A DNA stretch of 64,000 nt from Anaerolineaceae bacterium (GTDB lineage: Bacteria; Chloroflexota; Anaerolineae; Aggregatilineales; Phototrophicaceae). Shown here piece by piece: positions 42,832 to 51,391 of this stretch (position 1 is the stretch's first letter; each line of letters starts with the position of its first letter). The notes beneath the pieces are model-generated. The model was given only the letters and a program-made list of their open reading frames with translations. It had not been told where the DNA came from and did no database searches. The DNA lies in assembly GCA_020634165.1 (NCBI GenBank), contig JACKCF010000001.1:1-64000 (forward strand), read 5' to 3'. The translations under genes were made by a program, and so were the position numbers.

Positions 42832-43620
42832 ATGCAGTCTAATACCCAATCGCAAACACAACATCGACCCAGGTCCACCAGATCGACATTTTATCGCTAC
42901 GATACCAACAGCTTCTGGATGCGGTGGTTGGGGAGTGCGCTATTCGTTTGGCCCATGTCCGTTGTCGTGACCGTCATCGTCTTTGTGCCGCTTGCAATCC
43001 TGGTGGGTGCCTTTGAAGTTGCATTCATAGACAACACCATGGAAGACCTGGTTATGAGCGCAATCGTATTTGTGCTTGCAGGTGGAGCCATTGGTTTTAG
43101 CATTGGCGTCTTGCAGCGTTATGTGCTGCGCAACGTGCTCTACTGGACAGCGGATTACTGGCGAGTGAGCAGCACCATCGGCGGCATCATCGGTGCCATC
43201 GTGCTCGGCCTGTTGATGCTCATCACAGATCAGTATTTGCTGGAAGATACCTTATTCACTCTGGCAGCCATGCCCATCTTCGCGACCATCCTTGGCGTGG
43301 CGCAGATGTTCGCGCTGCGGGTTGCCGTCAGCCATAGCTGGCTGTGGGTACTGGCTAATCTGGTCGGTGGGCTGGTTTTCGCGGGCTTATCCATGCGCAA
43401 TTCATTGGATCCACGCGCCTGGGGTGAACTGATTGGCACCCTCGGCCTGGGCATTCTGGGTGCGATGGCACAGGGTATCGTGACGGGCTATATCTTGCTC
43501 TTCCTGTTCGAGCGGATGGCCTATCCTTTCATCAGCGAGGACAAACCCAATGCGCCGGAAAAAATCAGTCCGCAACCCGTCACCTCAAAGCCGGAATCTG
43601 TATGGGATGAGGCTGTTTAG
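42832..43620 (+). CDS. Polytopic membrane protein, paralogue 2
   Basis: A 262-residue protein with about six membrane helices, preceded by a Gln/Thr/Arg-rich cytoplasmic lead. S-H-S-W-L-W-V-L-A-N-L-V-G-G repeats the signature of the previous gene; L-G-L-G-I-L-G-A-M-A-Q-G-I-V-T-G-Y-I-L-L-F-L-F corresponds to its last helix pair. The ATG at 42832 follows GGGGAAG. Its TAG stop overlaps the GTG start of the next gene (TAGTG), so translation is coupled. Function unknown. Confidence 0.65.
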   Translation: MQSNTQSQTQHRPRSTRSTFYRYDTNSFWMRWLGSALFVWPMSVVVTVIVFVPLAILVGAFEVAFIDNTMEDLVMSAIVFVLAGGAIGFSIGVLQRYVLRNVLYWTADYWRVSSTIGGIIGAIVLGLLMLITDQYLLEDTLFTLAAMPIFATILGVAQMFALRVAVSHSWLWVLANLVGGLVFAGLSMRNSLDPRAWGELIGTLGLGILGAMAQGIVTGYILLFLFERMAYPFISEDKPNAPEKISPQPVTSKPESVWDEAV

Positions 43621-44168
43621 TGCCACCTGCCAATCCTGCCGAAAAACTCAAACAGGCACCGCTGGAAGATTTAGCTGGACTGCTGATGAAGCAGTTCCAG
43701 CGCCTGTTGGCTGAACGCGGCCTGCCTCTGACTACAGTCCAGATCGGCGACATTGGCGAGCGCATCGCCTATTCGCAGCCGCTGCCGCCGGAACTAACCG
43801 ACCTATCAACCCTTCTGTGCGAGCTGGTTGCGGAGAGCGTCCACGAGCTACAAACACGCTTTGGCATGAGCTTCGATAAGGCGTTGCATACGCAGATGGA
43901 TGCCATTGGCGGCTGGGAAACGACTGGCGAATTCATTGATCTGGCGAACCACAAAAGCAACGCGGAATTGCGTATTTCGGCGGGGTCGACGTTGTTGGTG
44001 ATGCTGGGTGACACGGCCTACGTGCCGTATTTGCTGTCGGTCATTGATGCGGACCAGGGTGTGATGGATGTAGACGCAGCACTGGCGCAGCGCGCATTAT
44101 GCCACCTCACAGGCACTCATCCTGAAGATGCCGACTGGCTGGCAAGTGTGCAAACCAGGCTCGCTTAA
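43620..44168 (+). CDS. Soluble helical protein, translationally coupled to the membrane pair
   Basis: A 182-residue all-helical protein, not recognised. It starts at GTG overlapping the previous stop by one base. Segments such as A-G-L-L-M-K-Q-F-Q-R-L-L-A-E, L-S-T-L-L-C-E-L-V-A-E-S-V, and S-N-A-E-L-R-I-S-A-G-S-T-L-L-V-M-L-G-D look like HEAT-type helices. It is the soluble third member of the operon and could be its cytoplasmic partner. No catalytic motif seen. Confidence 0.6.
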   Translation: MPPANPAEKLKQAPLEDLAGLLMKQFQRLLAERGLPLTTVQIGDIGERIAYSQPLPPELTDLSTLLCELVAESVHELQTRFGMSFDKALHTQMDAIGGWETTGEFIDLANHKSNAELRISAGSTLLVMLGDTAYVPYLLSVIDADQGVMDVDAALAQRALCHLTGTHPEDADWLASVQTRLA

Positions 44169-44175
44169 AGCCTTT

Positions 44176-44799
44176 TTATTCCTCTTCAAACAAAAACGCT
44201 TCACACTGGGTGAGGATGTCCCCTAAGACGCGCAGCGAAGCAGCCCAGTTGCCTTTAAGCTGCAAGCCATGATCGAGACCCTCATAAACTTGCCAGGTAA
44301 CGATGGCTGAGTTGTGGACTTTCTCAGGAACATAGGCAGCGTCATCGGTGCCGATGATCGCCAGGGCAGGTGTGTCGCCAATATCGGCCATACTGGTGGC
44401 AATTGGCGTCAGCATCAGTGCCCGCAGTTTAGGGATTTCACCGACCAGTGCCGGAACGATCATCGTCCCCAGGGACTTGGCCACGACAACGACTTCTTCG
44501 TAATCAGCAGCAGCCTGCCTGATGGCCTGAACTGTTTCAATAATGAGGGTTGGCATATCTTCATACTCAAAGCCGCTATGCTCTTGCTGAAAACGATAGT
44601 CGATGGCGAGCACATCATGCTCATGCTGGCTGCACATCATACGGATGAAGTGCAGCATGGGATGGCTGTTGAGGTAGCCGCGCCCAGGCAGCGTGACGAT
44701 CAGTGTATTGTGGACGCGCGGCTCAAAATGGTTATAGGCGTAGTCGAGGTCGGGAGCGTCGGCATAGGTAACGGTGAGTTGGTCCTGAATGAGCGTCAT
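44176..44799 (-). CDS. Alpha/beta hydrolase with a variant nucleophile elbow
   Basis: A 207-residue short alpha/beta hydrolase. V-V-V-A-K-S-L-G-T-M-I is the elbow with serine in A-K-S-L-G in place of G-x-S-x-G. T-L-P-G-R-G-Y near residue 40 is the oxyanion strand; I-I-G-T-D-D-A-A carries the acid, and Y-E-G-L-D-H-G-L the histidine. This form is common in the DUF1749/dienelactone-like families. Start at ATG 44799. Its stop is 7 bases from that of the plus-strand gene at 43620; no terminator is evident between the convergent genes. Confidence 0.72.
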   Translation of the reverse strand: MTLIQDQLTVTYADAPDLDYAYNHFEPRVHNTLIVTLPGRGYLNSHPMLHFIRMMCSQHEHDVLAIDYRFQQEHSGFEYEDMPTLIIETVQAIRQAAADYEEVVVVAKSLGTMIVPALVGEIPKLRALMLTPIATSMADIGDTPALAIIGTDDAAYVPEKVHNSAIVTWQVYEGLDHGLQLKGNWAASLRVLGDILTQCEAFLFEEE

Positions 44800-44876
44800 G
44801 ATTTTGCGCTTTCTCAGTCTGCTCGCTGATACAGGTATTTTAGCACGCAAAATCGATTGAGAAGCTAATGCAGCGA

Positions 44877-44902
44877 TAGTGGCAAGGCCTGCCTTGCCAC
44901 TA
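44877..44902. repeat. Near-perfect 26-bp palindrome
   Basis: TAGTGGCAAGGC, two central bases, then GCCTTGCCACTA: 12-bp arms with no mismatch. It lies downstream of the SDR gene at 44913 and upstream of the hydrolase at 44799. It resembles the GGCAAG...CTTGCC core of the repeat family but lacks ACATGT. No T-run follows. Confidence 0.6.
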
Positions 44903-44912
44903 CATGTGATTT

Positions 44913-45866
44913 TTAGCTGGTGACTTTACCCGTAAAAAACTTGCTTAGTGCTTCCCCTGCGGATGTATCACGCAAATAGGCGATGTGTTCCCCAGAGAAG
45001 GGAATTGGGTCCATGCCGAAGACCTCGACCAGGGCATTATTAGGCACGGTGTTGGGGACAGCCAGCAGGTCTAGCAGGCTGGTCGTTACCGGGGAACCAG
45101 GCAATATGGACTGCATCACGACCACCACTGGCCGCAGCAGCCAGGTCGGTGCTGGGATCAGCAGGCGCGAAGTGTTGAGCGCTTTCATCACCCGCTTTTC
45201 GATTTCACCCAGATTCAGCACTTCCGGGCCACCAAGCCCAAGCTCTTGGCCGATAGTGCTGTCATCATCCAGCGAACGCACAATCGCCTCAGCGACATCA
45301 TCGACCGAAACCGGCTGGAATTCGGCTTTGCCGCCGCCTACCAATGGGAACACCAGCGGTGTCAGGCGCAGCAGGCGCGCAAATGTGTTGAAGAACTCAT
45401 CCTGTGGGCCGAAAATGGCGGAGGGACGCACTGCTGTCCATTGCAAATCGGAAGCGGCAACATATTCCTGGGCCTTGCCTTTACTCGCCAGAAAGCGATA
45501 CGGCAGCGAACTGTTCGCTCCGTTCTGGCTGACGTTGATGAAGCGCTTTACACCCGCATCGGCCGCCGCATCAACAACGTTGATCGTGCCCTGGTAGTTG
45601 ACCTCTTCGTAAGTCGTGCCGCCTTTTTCCATGCTGATCGCAACAGTATGCACTACCGCCGAGCAATCTTTTAAATGTGGCTGGATGCCGTGCCGATCGG
45701 TCACATCGCCGCGAACAATCTCGACTTTGGTGCCGAGGTCGCCCAAACGCATCTGGGCTTTTTCAGGATGGCGGACCATGGCGCGCACAGATTTGCCCTG
45801 TGCGACGAGTTTACGGACAACATTATTGCCCACAAATCCGGCACCGCCGGTGACTAAAATCGTCAT
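44913..45866 (-). CDS. NDUFA9-like SDR family NAD(P)-binding protein
   Basis: A 317-residue atypical short-chain dehydrogenase, with an N-terminal Rossmann fold (T-G-G-A-G-F-V-G-N-N-V) and S-V-R-A-M-V-R-H-P for nucleotide ribose. Then V-H-T-V-A-I-S, V-S-Q-N-G-A-N-S-S, and V-D-D-V-A-E-A-I-V at the substrate side. Y-x-x-x-K is not at the usual place (R-F-L-A-S-K-G-K-A-Q is), so it may not be catalytic, as in NDUFA9 relatives that assist complex I or bind cofactors. No membrane segment. It is separated from its downstream neighbour by the 26-bp palindrome. Confidence 0.78.
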   Translation of the reverse strand: MTILVTGGAGFVGNNVVRKLVAQGKSVRAMVRHPEKAQMRLGDLGTKVEIVRGDVTDRHGIQPHLKDCSAVVHTVAISMEKGGTTYEEVNYQGTINVVDAAADAGVKRFINVSQNGANSSLPYRFLASKGKAQEYVAASDLQWTAVRPSAIFGPQDEFFNTFARLLRLTPLVFPLVGGGKAEFQPVSVDDVAEAIVRSLDDDSTIGQELGLGGPEVLNLGEIEKRVMKALNTSRLLIPAPTWLLRPVVVVMQSILPGSPVTTSLLDLLAVPNTVPNNALVEVFGMDPIPFSGEHIAYLRDTSAGEALSKFFTGKVTS

Positions 45867-46074
45867 AGTTGGTTTCCCTATGTCACATTACTAAAAAGCG
45901 TATCTTCATGCCTCGTTATCTAACTTGATATTAAAGAGGCTGCATGAGGACCGGATGAGGTAGAGTTTACGAGTGTGTAATCTTCGTGATGTTTGAATAA
46001 ATCACATGTTTGCGGCCTGATTAGATTGCGCAATATTTTTGGTGCCCAGATTTAACATGGTCATGTTATGAGTA

Positions 46075-46083
46075 TGCTATAAT
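46075..46083 (+). promoter_or_regulatory. Predicted extended -10 promoter of ppk1
   Basis: TGC-TATAAT, 39 bases before the ppk ATG at 46123. No clear -35 hexamer, as expected of an extended -10 promoter. Confidence 0.5.
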
Positions 46084-46122
46084 GCCGCCCAATACGTTTA
46101 ATCGAGTCTTGCAGCCTGCCTT

Positions 46123-48312
46123 ATGTCGAACGATGACCTCTTAAATGAAGATACGCGGACACCTATGCCACCTTCAACAGCTTTAACCCCAGAAACCTTT
46201 ATCAATCGTGAACTGAGCCTGATTGACTTCCAGCGGCGTGTGCTGGCACTGGCGCAGGATGAAAGCATTCCTTTGCTGGAACGCATCAAATTCATCGCGA
46301 TTGTGGGCAACAACCTGGATGAGTTCTTTATGGTGCGGGTGCCCAGTTATATCCAGAAGACGCGCATGGGTATTGGTCGTCTGCGACCGGATGGTTATAC
46401 CTCCTCGGTGTTGATGCAGCAGATTCATATGGAAGTCAACGAGCTGATTAAAGAGCAGCGGCGAACGCTGGATCATCTGTTTGAGCAGCTCCGAAAAGAG
46501 CAGGTCGCAATCCTGGAACTGCATGTCCTGACACCGGAAGAATTGGCGGCAGTTCGCGCCTATTTCCGCACGGAAGTCTTCCCGATACTGACGCCGCTGG
46601 CCTCCGATCATGCCCGTCCGTTCCCATTCATCTCCAATCTCAGCCTGAACCTGGGTATTTATCTGGAACGGCACCACCCGGACAGCGACGAAATCAGCCT
46701 CGAATTTGCGCGCATCAAAGTGCCTATTGGTGATGGTCTACCGCGCCTGGTCAACCTGAATCAGGTGCTGCCGCAGTATGGCAACATTCCGGTCAGTGGC
46801 CATAAATTCCTGTGGATTGAAGATGTCATCATCGACAATCTGGATGTGTTGTTCCCTGGCATGGTCGTTGCAGAAGCCTATCCGTTCCGGGTACTGCGCA
46901 ACAGCGACATTGACTATGAACTGGAACAGGACGAAGACGACGAAGAACTGCTCGATGTCGCGGCTATCATCGAACAGGGTGTGCGTGAACGGCGCTTTGG
47001 CTTTGTCGCGCGCATTAGCGTTCCCGTGACAATTAGCAACCGCATGCTGCATCATATCGTGCGCGGGCTGGAAGTCGGCGACGATATGGAGGTCTATCTC
47101 ATCGATGGCCACCTGGGCACTGCCAACTTGTTCGAGTTGGCCAGCGTAGATCGGCCAGACCTCAAATACGAAGCCTATGTGCCGCGCTTCCCGGAGTCGT
47201 TCCCGCCGGATACCAACATCTTTGAGGCCATCCGTCGCCAGGATATTCTGGTACATCACCCCTATGATTCATTCACGCCAGTAGAGGAATTCTTCAATCA
47301 GGCGGCCCATGACCCTGAAGTGCTGGCCATCAAAGCGACGCTGTACCGCGTTGGCAAGAATTCGCCCATTGTCCAGCATTTGATGGAAGCCCGCGACAAC
47401 GACAAGCAGGTCACGGTGCTGGTAGAGCTAAAAGCACGCTTTGACGAGGAGAATAACCTGGAATGGGCGCGTCAGATGGAAGCCAAGGGTGTGCATGTAC
47501 TCTATGGCGTAGAGGAACTGCCTGTTAAAACCCATGCCAAAGTCGGGCTGGTGGTCCGGCGTGAGGGCAATGCCATCAACCGTTATGTGCATCTTGGGAC
47601 GGGTAATTACAATGCTTCGACGGCGCGCCTGTACACCGACCTGGGTTTGCTCACCAACAATGTTGAACTCGCCAACGATGCCAGCCGCCTGTTCAATCGG
47701 CTGACGGGCTATGCACCGGAAACACACTATGATCGCTTGCTGGTCGCCCCCGAATACCTGATTCATACCCTGGCTGGTCTGGTTGATAATGAAATCGAGG
47801 CGGCTAAAGAAGGCAAACCCGCGCGTTTGATCTTCAAGATGAACCAGCTTGAAGAAGATGTCATGATCCAGAAGTTGTACGAAGCTTCACAGGCAGGCGT
47901 ACAGGTTGATTTGATTGTGCGCGGCCTGTGCTGTCTGCGGCCCGGTCTGCCAGGTATCAGCGACAATATTCGGGTGATGAGCATCGTCGGGCGCTTTTTA
48001 GAGCACAGCCGTATCTATTATTTTGAGAACGCACCGCATGACCTTCAGTTCCTGCTGGGCAGCGCCGACCTGATGCGCCGCAACTTATATAACCGTGTCG
48101 AGGTCGTGTTCCCTGTGCTGGAAGAGCGCCAGCGTGAAAAGCTGATGCGACTCCTCAAGACGGAATTGCGCGATAATACATTTGCCTGGGAACTGCGAGC
48201 AGATGGTAAATATTATCGCCTCCAACCCAATGGCGTCGCCATCAATTCGCAAGAGATTTTTATGCGGCGCAGTTTTGGCCTGCCATTCTCGGTAGGGAAC
48301 GAGCAATCTTAG
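46123..48312 (+). CDS. ppk1: Polyphosphate kinase 1
   Basis: PPK1 (EC 2.7.4.1) transfers the gamma-phosphate of ATP to polyphosphate through a phospho-histidine. The protein of 729 residues has standard length. The N-terminal F-I-N-R-E-L-S-L-I-D-F-Q-R-R-V-L is the PPK opening; D-E-F-F-M-V-R-V follows. The phosphorylated histidine is His471 in K-T-H-A-K-V-G-L-V-V-R; the second helper His lies in V-H-L-G-T-G-N-Y-N. C-terminal R-G-L-C-C-L-R-P-G and G-S-A-D-L-M-R-R-N-L are intact. TetR follows after 26 bases on the same strand. No exopolyphosphatase is adjacent. Confidence 0.96.
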   Translation: MSNDDLLNEDTRTPMPPSTALTPETFINRELSLIDFQRRVLALAQDESIPLLERIKFIAIVGNNLDEFFMVRVPSYIQKTRMGIGRLRPDGYTSSVLMQQIHMEVNELIKEQRRTLDHLFEQLRKEQVAILELHVLTPEELAAVRAYFRTEVFPILTPLASDHARPFPFISNLSLNLGIYLERHHPDSDEISLEFARIKVPIGDGLPRLVNLNQVLPQYGNIPVSGHKFLWIEDVIIDNLDVLFPGMVVAEAYPFRVLRNSDIDYELEQDEDDEELLDVAAIIEQGVRERRFGFVARISVPVTISNRMLHHIVRGLEVGDDMEVYLIDGHLGTANLFELASVDRPDLKYEAYVPRFPESFPPDTNIFEAIRRQDILVHHPYDSFTPVEEFFNQAAHDPEVLAIKATLYRVGKNSPIVQHLMEARDNDKQVTVLVELKARFDEENNLEWARQMEAKGVHVLYGVEELPVKTHAKVGLVVRREGNAINRYVHLGTGNYNASTARLYTDLGLLTNNVELANDASRLFNRLTGYAPETHYDRLLVAPEYLIHTLAGLVDNEIEAAKEGKPARLIFKMNQLEEDVMIQKLYEASQAGVQVDLIVRGLCCLRPGLPGISDNIRVMSIVGRFLEHSRIYYFENAPHDLQFLLGSADLMRRNLYNRVEVVFPVLEERQREKLMRLLKTELRDNTFAWELRADGKYYRLQPNGVAINSQEIFMRRSFGLPFSVGNEQS

Positions 48313-48338
48313 TATCTGCACCTGATTGATCTTTTTAT

Positions 48339-48935
48339 ATGGCCAGAAAACGTGAATTTGACGAAGTCGAAGTCCTGGACAGGGCAATTCTTCTATTTCT
48401 GGAAAAAGGATTTGAGGCGGCGTCCATCCATGATCTGAAGCGGGTTATGGGCATCAGTACCAGCAGCATGTACAAGGTATTTGGCGACAAGCGCGGCACT
48501 TTCCTCAAAGCATTGGCCCGTTTTTGTGAGTTGGAACAGGCGCGGCTATCCCTCATGGCGCAGCGATCAGGCACCGCGATCCAACTCATTGATGATATGT
48601 TTGATTCCCTCGATGATGTTCTGCATACAACACCTGAAAATCAGGGATCACTGGCGTTTAACACGATGGTGGAGTTCGGCACCCGCGACCCCCATGTAAC
48701 ACAAGTGATCTTCGACCATTATTTCAAGATCGCTGGCATTATCATCGACATACTCCAAGCAGACCAAAGTGCAGCGGTTGTTACGATGCAGTTTGATGCT
48801 GACCATCTTGCCCATTTGATACTGTGCACATTGTATGGGCTGGCCGCTGTCAAACGGGCACAGCCGACCTATGCTTACACACAACCGATTAAGCACTTGG
48901 TACACAGCCTTTTAGAATCTTCTCCCTCTGCCTAA
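48339..48935 (+). CDS. TetR family transcriptional regulator
   Basis: A 198-residue repressor-type regulator. The N-terminal helix-turn-helix is F-L-E-K-G-F-E-A-A-S-I-H-D-L-K-R, with recognition helix M-G-I-S-T-S-S-M-Y-K-V-F-G-D-K. The C-terminal ligand domain is all-helical. It starts 26 bases after ppk1 and lies immediately upstream of the P450 gene. The palindrome at 48981-49004 in the intergenic gap is a likely binding site, so this regulator probably controls the P450 (inference). Confidence 0.9.
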   Translation: MARKREFDEVEVLDRAILLFLEKGFEAASIHDLKRVMGISTSSMYKVFGDKRGTFLKALARFCELEQARLSLMAQRSGTAIQLIDDMFDSLDDVLHTTPENQGSLAFNTMVEFGTRDPHVTQVIFDHYFKIAGIIIDILQADQSAAVVTMQFDADHLAHLILCTLYGLAAVKRAQPTYAYTQPIKHLVHSLLESSPSA

Positions 48936-48945
48936 AACCTTAATC

Positions 48946-48973
48946 TTGCAAAGCAAATCACCTATGCTATAGT
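48946..48973 (+). promoter_or_regulatory. Predicted promoter of the P450 gene
   Basis: TTGCAA at 48946-48951, a 16-base spacer and TATAGT at 48968-48973, with a TGC extension just upstream. It lies within 10 bases of the palindromic operator. Confidence 0.6.
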
Positions 48974-48980
48974 TGCAAAA

Positions 48981-49004
48981 ATTCTGAAACGTTCGTTCCA
49001 GAAT
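48981..49004 (+). promoter_or_regulatory. 24-bp palindromic operator of the TetR-P450 pair
   Basis: ATTCTGAAACGT and TCGTTCCAGAAT form inverted halves with 10 of 12 pairs matching, centred on GAAACG/CGTTCC. It sits at the predicted start of the P450 transcript, so TetR binding would block transcription. Confidence 0.7.
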
Positions 49005-49070
49005 AAGCGTATTGCAGATAAGCGCAGGATCACTGCGGATAATCGTAGCCTGTTTCAGGAGACAGCTAAC

Positions 49071-50441
49071 ATGGTCACAAACATCAGCGTCAAACCCCTG
49101 CCCGGACCCAAAAATCTGTTTGGCCTCAAAAATATCCGTAATATCAGCACAGAAGGGTTTCTCAAATTCCTGAGCGAAAACTGGCAGGAATATGGCGATA
49201 TCTTCCAGGTACAGGTAGGGCCAAAAAAGCTGGTGATGGTCATCCATCCTGACTATGTTCGCCACGTCACAATGACCAATTCCGACAATTACCTCAAGCT
49301 GGAAAGTTACGATGGCGTTCGGAAATATGTTGTGGGCGATGGCATCATCACCAGTGAAGGGGAATTGTGGCGACGTCAGCGCCGCCTGATGGCACCCTAC
49401 TATACGCCGCGTGGTGTGCAGGAATTTTCAGAGATTATGCTGCGTGACACACTGGCAATGACCGAACGCTGGGAACAACTGGCCGCCGACCATGCGCAGG
49501 TAGAGATGTTCGATGAGATGGCCCTCGTCACCGCGTCAATTATCCTCAAAGCAATCTTCAGCACAGAATCCAACGATGAAATTCTTGAAATCAAAGAATA
49601 CGTTGAAACGATGATTGCCTATGCCAGTTCAAGCATGAATAACCCCTTCACACTGCCGGACTGGCTGCCTACAGAAAGCAACAAAGCCTTCTGGAAAGCC
49701 CACGATAGAGTCCATAGCTACATCAATGAGGTTTTAGACAATCGGTTCGCAATGGACGAGTCGAACTATCCGAATGACTTGCTCTCCAAGTTGATTACAT
49801 CCCAAGATGCTGAAACAGGTGAGCGTATGTCCCGCGATTTGCTGCGTGATGAAGCGCTGACCAACTTCTTCGCTGGCTATGAAACATCGGCACGGACGAT
49901 GAGCCACATCTGGTATGCACTTGCACTCAATCCTGATGTCAAAGCCAAACTGCACCAAGAGCTTGATCGCGAATTAGGCAATGAAGCGCCAACGCTGGAT
50001 GACCTGAAACGCCTACCTTACACGCTGCGTGTCGTTAAGGAAGCGCTGCGACTGTATCCTCCGGCGCCGATGTATGCCAAAGATGTCGTCGATGATGATG
50101 TCATTGATGGCTATCACATTGAAAAAGGCTCGGTCATGATGCTGCTGCCGTATTTCACCCACCGCCACCCGGATTTCTGGCCCGATCCACTGCGCTTCGA
50201 TCCTGACCGGCATGCACCGGAAGCGGACAAGGAACGTCACGCACAGGCCTATCACCCCTTTGGCAGTGGCCAGAGAATTTGCCTGGGCAATCAATTCTCG
50301 CTGCTGGAAACCCATATCATGCTGGCGATTCTGGCGAAACGCTTTGATCCCAGATTTGTGCCAGGTTATGAAGCTGCGTTCAAATTTGGCGGCTTGCTCG
50401 TCATCGAAAATGGCCTGCCGATGATTCTGGAACATCGCTAA
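49071..50441 (+). CDS. Cytochrome P450
   Basis: A 456-residue soluble bacterial cytochrome P450. I-helix oxygen-binding motif F-A-G-Y-E-T-S-A (A/G-G-x-E-T form), K-helix K-E-A-L-R (ExxR), and the heme loop F-G-S-G-Q-R-I-C-L-G with Cys404 as axial ligand. AGGAG 8 bases before the ATG. No ferredoxin or reductase is adjacent, so electron supply must come from elsewhere. Substrate unknown: CYP102/CYP110-like fatty-acid or terpenoid oxidation are possibilities. It is under the TetR-operator arrangement described and is followed by a terminator. Confidence 0.96.
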   Translation: MVTNISVKPLPGPKNLFGLKNIRNISTEGFLKFLSENWQEYGDIFQVQVGPKKLVMVIHPDYVRHVTMTNSDNYLKLESYDGVRKYVVGDGIITSEGELWRRQRRLMAPYYTPRGVQEFSEIMLRDTLAMTERWEQLAADHAQVEMFDEMALVTASIILKAIFSTESNDEILEIKEYVETMIAYASSSMNNPFTLPDWLPTESNKAFWKAHDRVHSYINEVLDNRFAMDESNYPNDLLSKLITSQDAETGERMSRDLLRDEALTNFFAGYETSARTMSHIWYALALNPDVKAKLHQELDRELGNEAPTLDDLKRLPYTLRVVKEALRLYPPAPMYAKDVVDDDVIDGYHIEKGSVMMLLPYFTHRHPDFWPDPLRFDPDRHAPEADKERHAQAYHPFGSGQRICLGNQFSLLETHIMLAILAKRFDPRFVPGYEAAFKFGGLLVIENGLPMILEHR

Positions 50442-50470
50442 AACAGGTAACGCATGGGTCAGTAGACGGT

Positions 50471-50495
50471 AAGGGCGCAGATGATGCGCTCTTTT
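50471..50495 (+). terminator. Rho-independent terminator after the P450 gene
   Basis: AAGGGCGCA / TGCGCTCTT stem with one G-T wobble, loop GATGA, followed by TTATTTC. Confidence 0.8.
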
Positions 50496-50651
50496 ATTTC
50501 AGTTGGCTTGGGACCATTACAGGCTTTAACTACCCTCAGAGCGAGATGGTCTGTATAATGGCCCTATGTAACCGCCGCGAAAGAGAATACGAACCAGCAC
50601 ATGGCCCTGTATTGACGTGAGTGTGCAGGCAGCCATCGAGGACGATAACCC

Positions 50652-51383
50652 ATGCGCATACTGATCATCTCCGATATTCATGCCAACCTGACCGCCTTCG
50701 AGACGGTACTGCAACATGCCCAGGGACAATGGGATTATGTGTGGTGCCTGGGCGATGTCGTTGGCTATGGTCCATCCCCCAATGAGTGCGTTGAACTGCT
50801 CAAGACGCTGCCGCATCTGTGTCTGGCAGGCAACCATGACTGGGCAGCTCTCGGCAGGTTGGATATCCGTACCTTTAATCCGGATGCCCGTCGCGCAGTT
50901 GAGTGGACCCAGGAAACCTTAACCTCGGAGAATATCGCCTATCTGGAAGACCTGCCTGTGACCTTTGTCATCGGTCAATATACGCTGGTCCATGCCAGCC
51001 CGCGCGAACCTGTCTGGGAATACATCCTGGAGCCATTGGTGGCCGCGCTTAACTTCCCACATTTTGAAACGCCTTATTGTTTTGTCGGCCATACGCATCA
51101 GCCGGTGATCTACGAACTCGTTAGCGACAATGGTGATACCCGCGAACGGGCACCGCGCTACGACGAGCCGCATATGCTCAATGGCCAGCGCCAGATCATT
51201 AATCCAGGCAGCATCGGCCAACCACGCGACCAGAACCCGAAATCCGCATATGGCATCCTGGATACGGAAACGGGTGTTTTTGAGCATCGCCGCATTCCGT
51301 ATGATATTGCCAAGACGCAGCAGAAGATGCGCCAGTTCGGCCTGCCGGAACGCCTCATCAACCGCCTGGAGCATGGTTGGTAA
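50652..51383 (+). CDS. Metallophosphoesterase (YfcE-like)
   Basis: A 243-residue calcineurin-like phosphoesterase. Metal motifs in order: I-S-D-I-H-A-N, G-D-V-V-G-Y-G-P, G-N-H-D-W-A, V-H-A-S-P-R-E-P, and G-H-T-H-Q-P. All ligand residues of the two-metal centre are present. The family hydrolyses phosphodiesters or phosphomonoesters; no specific substrate can be given. GAGG lies 11 bases before the ATG. The DtxR gene begins 8 bases after its stop, so the two are co-transcribed; a link to metal supply for the enzyme is a reasonable thought. Confidence 0.9.
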   Translation: MRILIISDIHANLTAFETVLQHAQGQWDYVWCLGDVVGYGPSPNECVELLKTLPHLCLAGNHDWAALGRLDIRTFNPDARRAVEWTQETLTSENIAYLEDLPVTFVIGQYTLVHASPREPVWEYILEPLVAALNFPHFETPYCFVGHTHQPVIYELVSDNGDTRERAPRYDEPHMLNGQRQIINPGSIGQPRDQNPKSAYGILDTETGVFEHRRIPYDIAKTQQKMRQFGLPERLINRLEHGW

Positions 51384-51391
51384 AGCGCCTT

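Noticed and set aside
49071..50441. A biosynthetic gene cluster around the P450
   Set aside because: No polyketide, peptide, terpene or ferredoxin gene occurs within reach; the neighbours are housekeeping genes.
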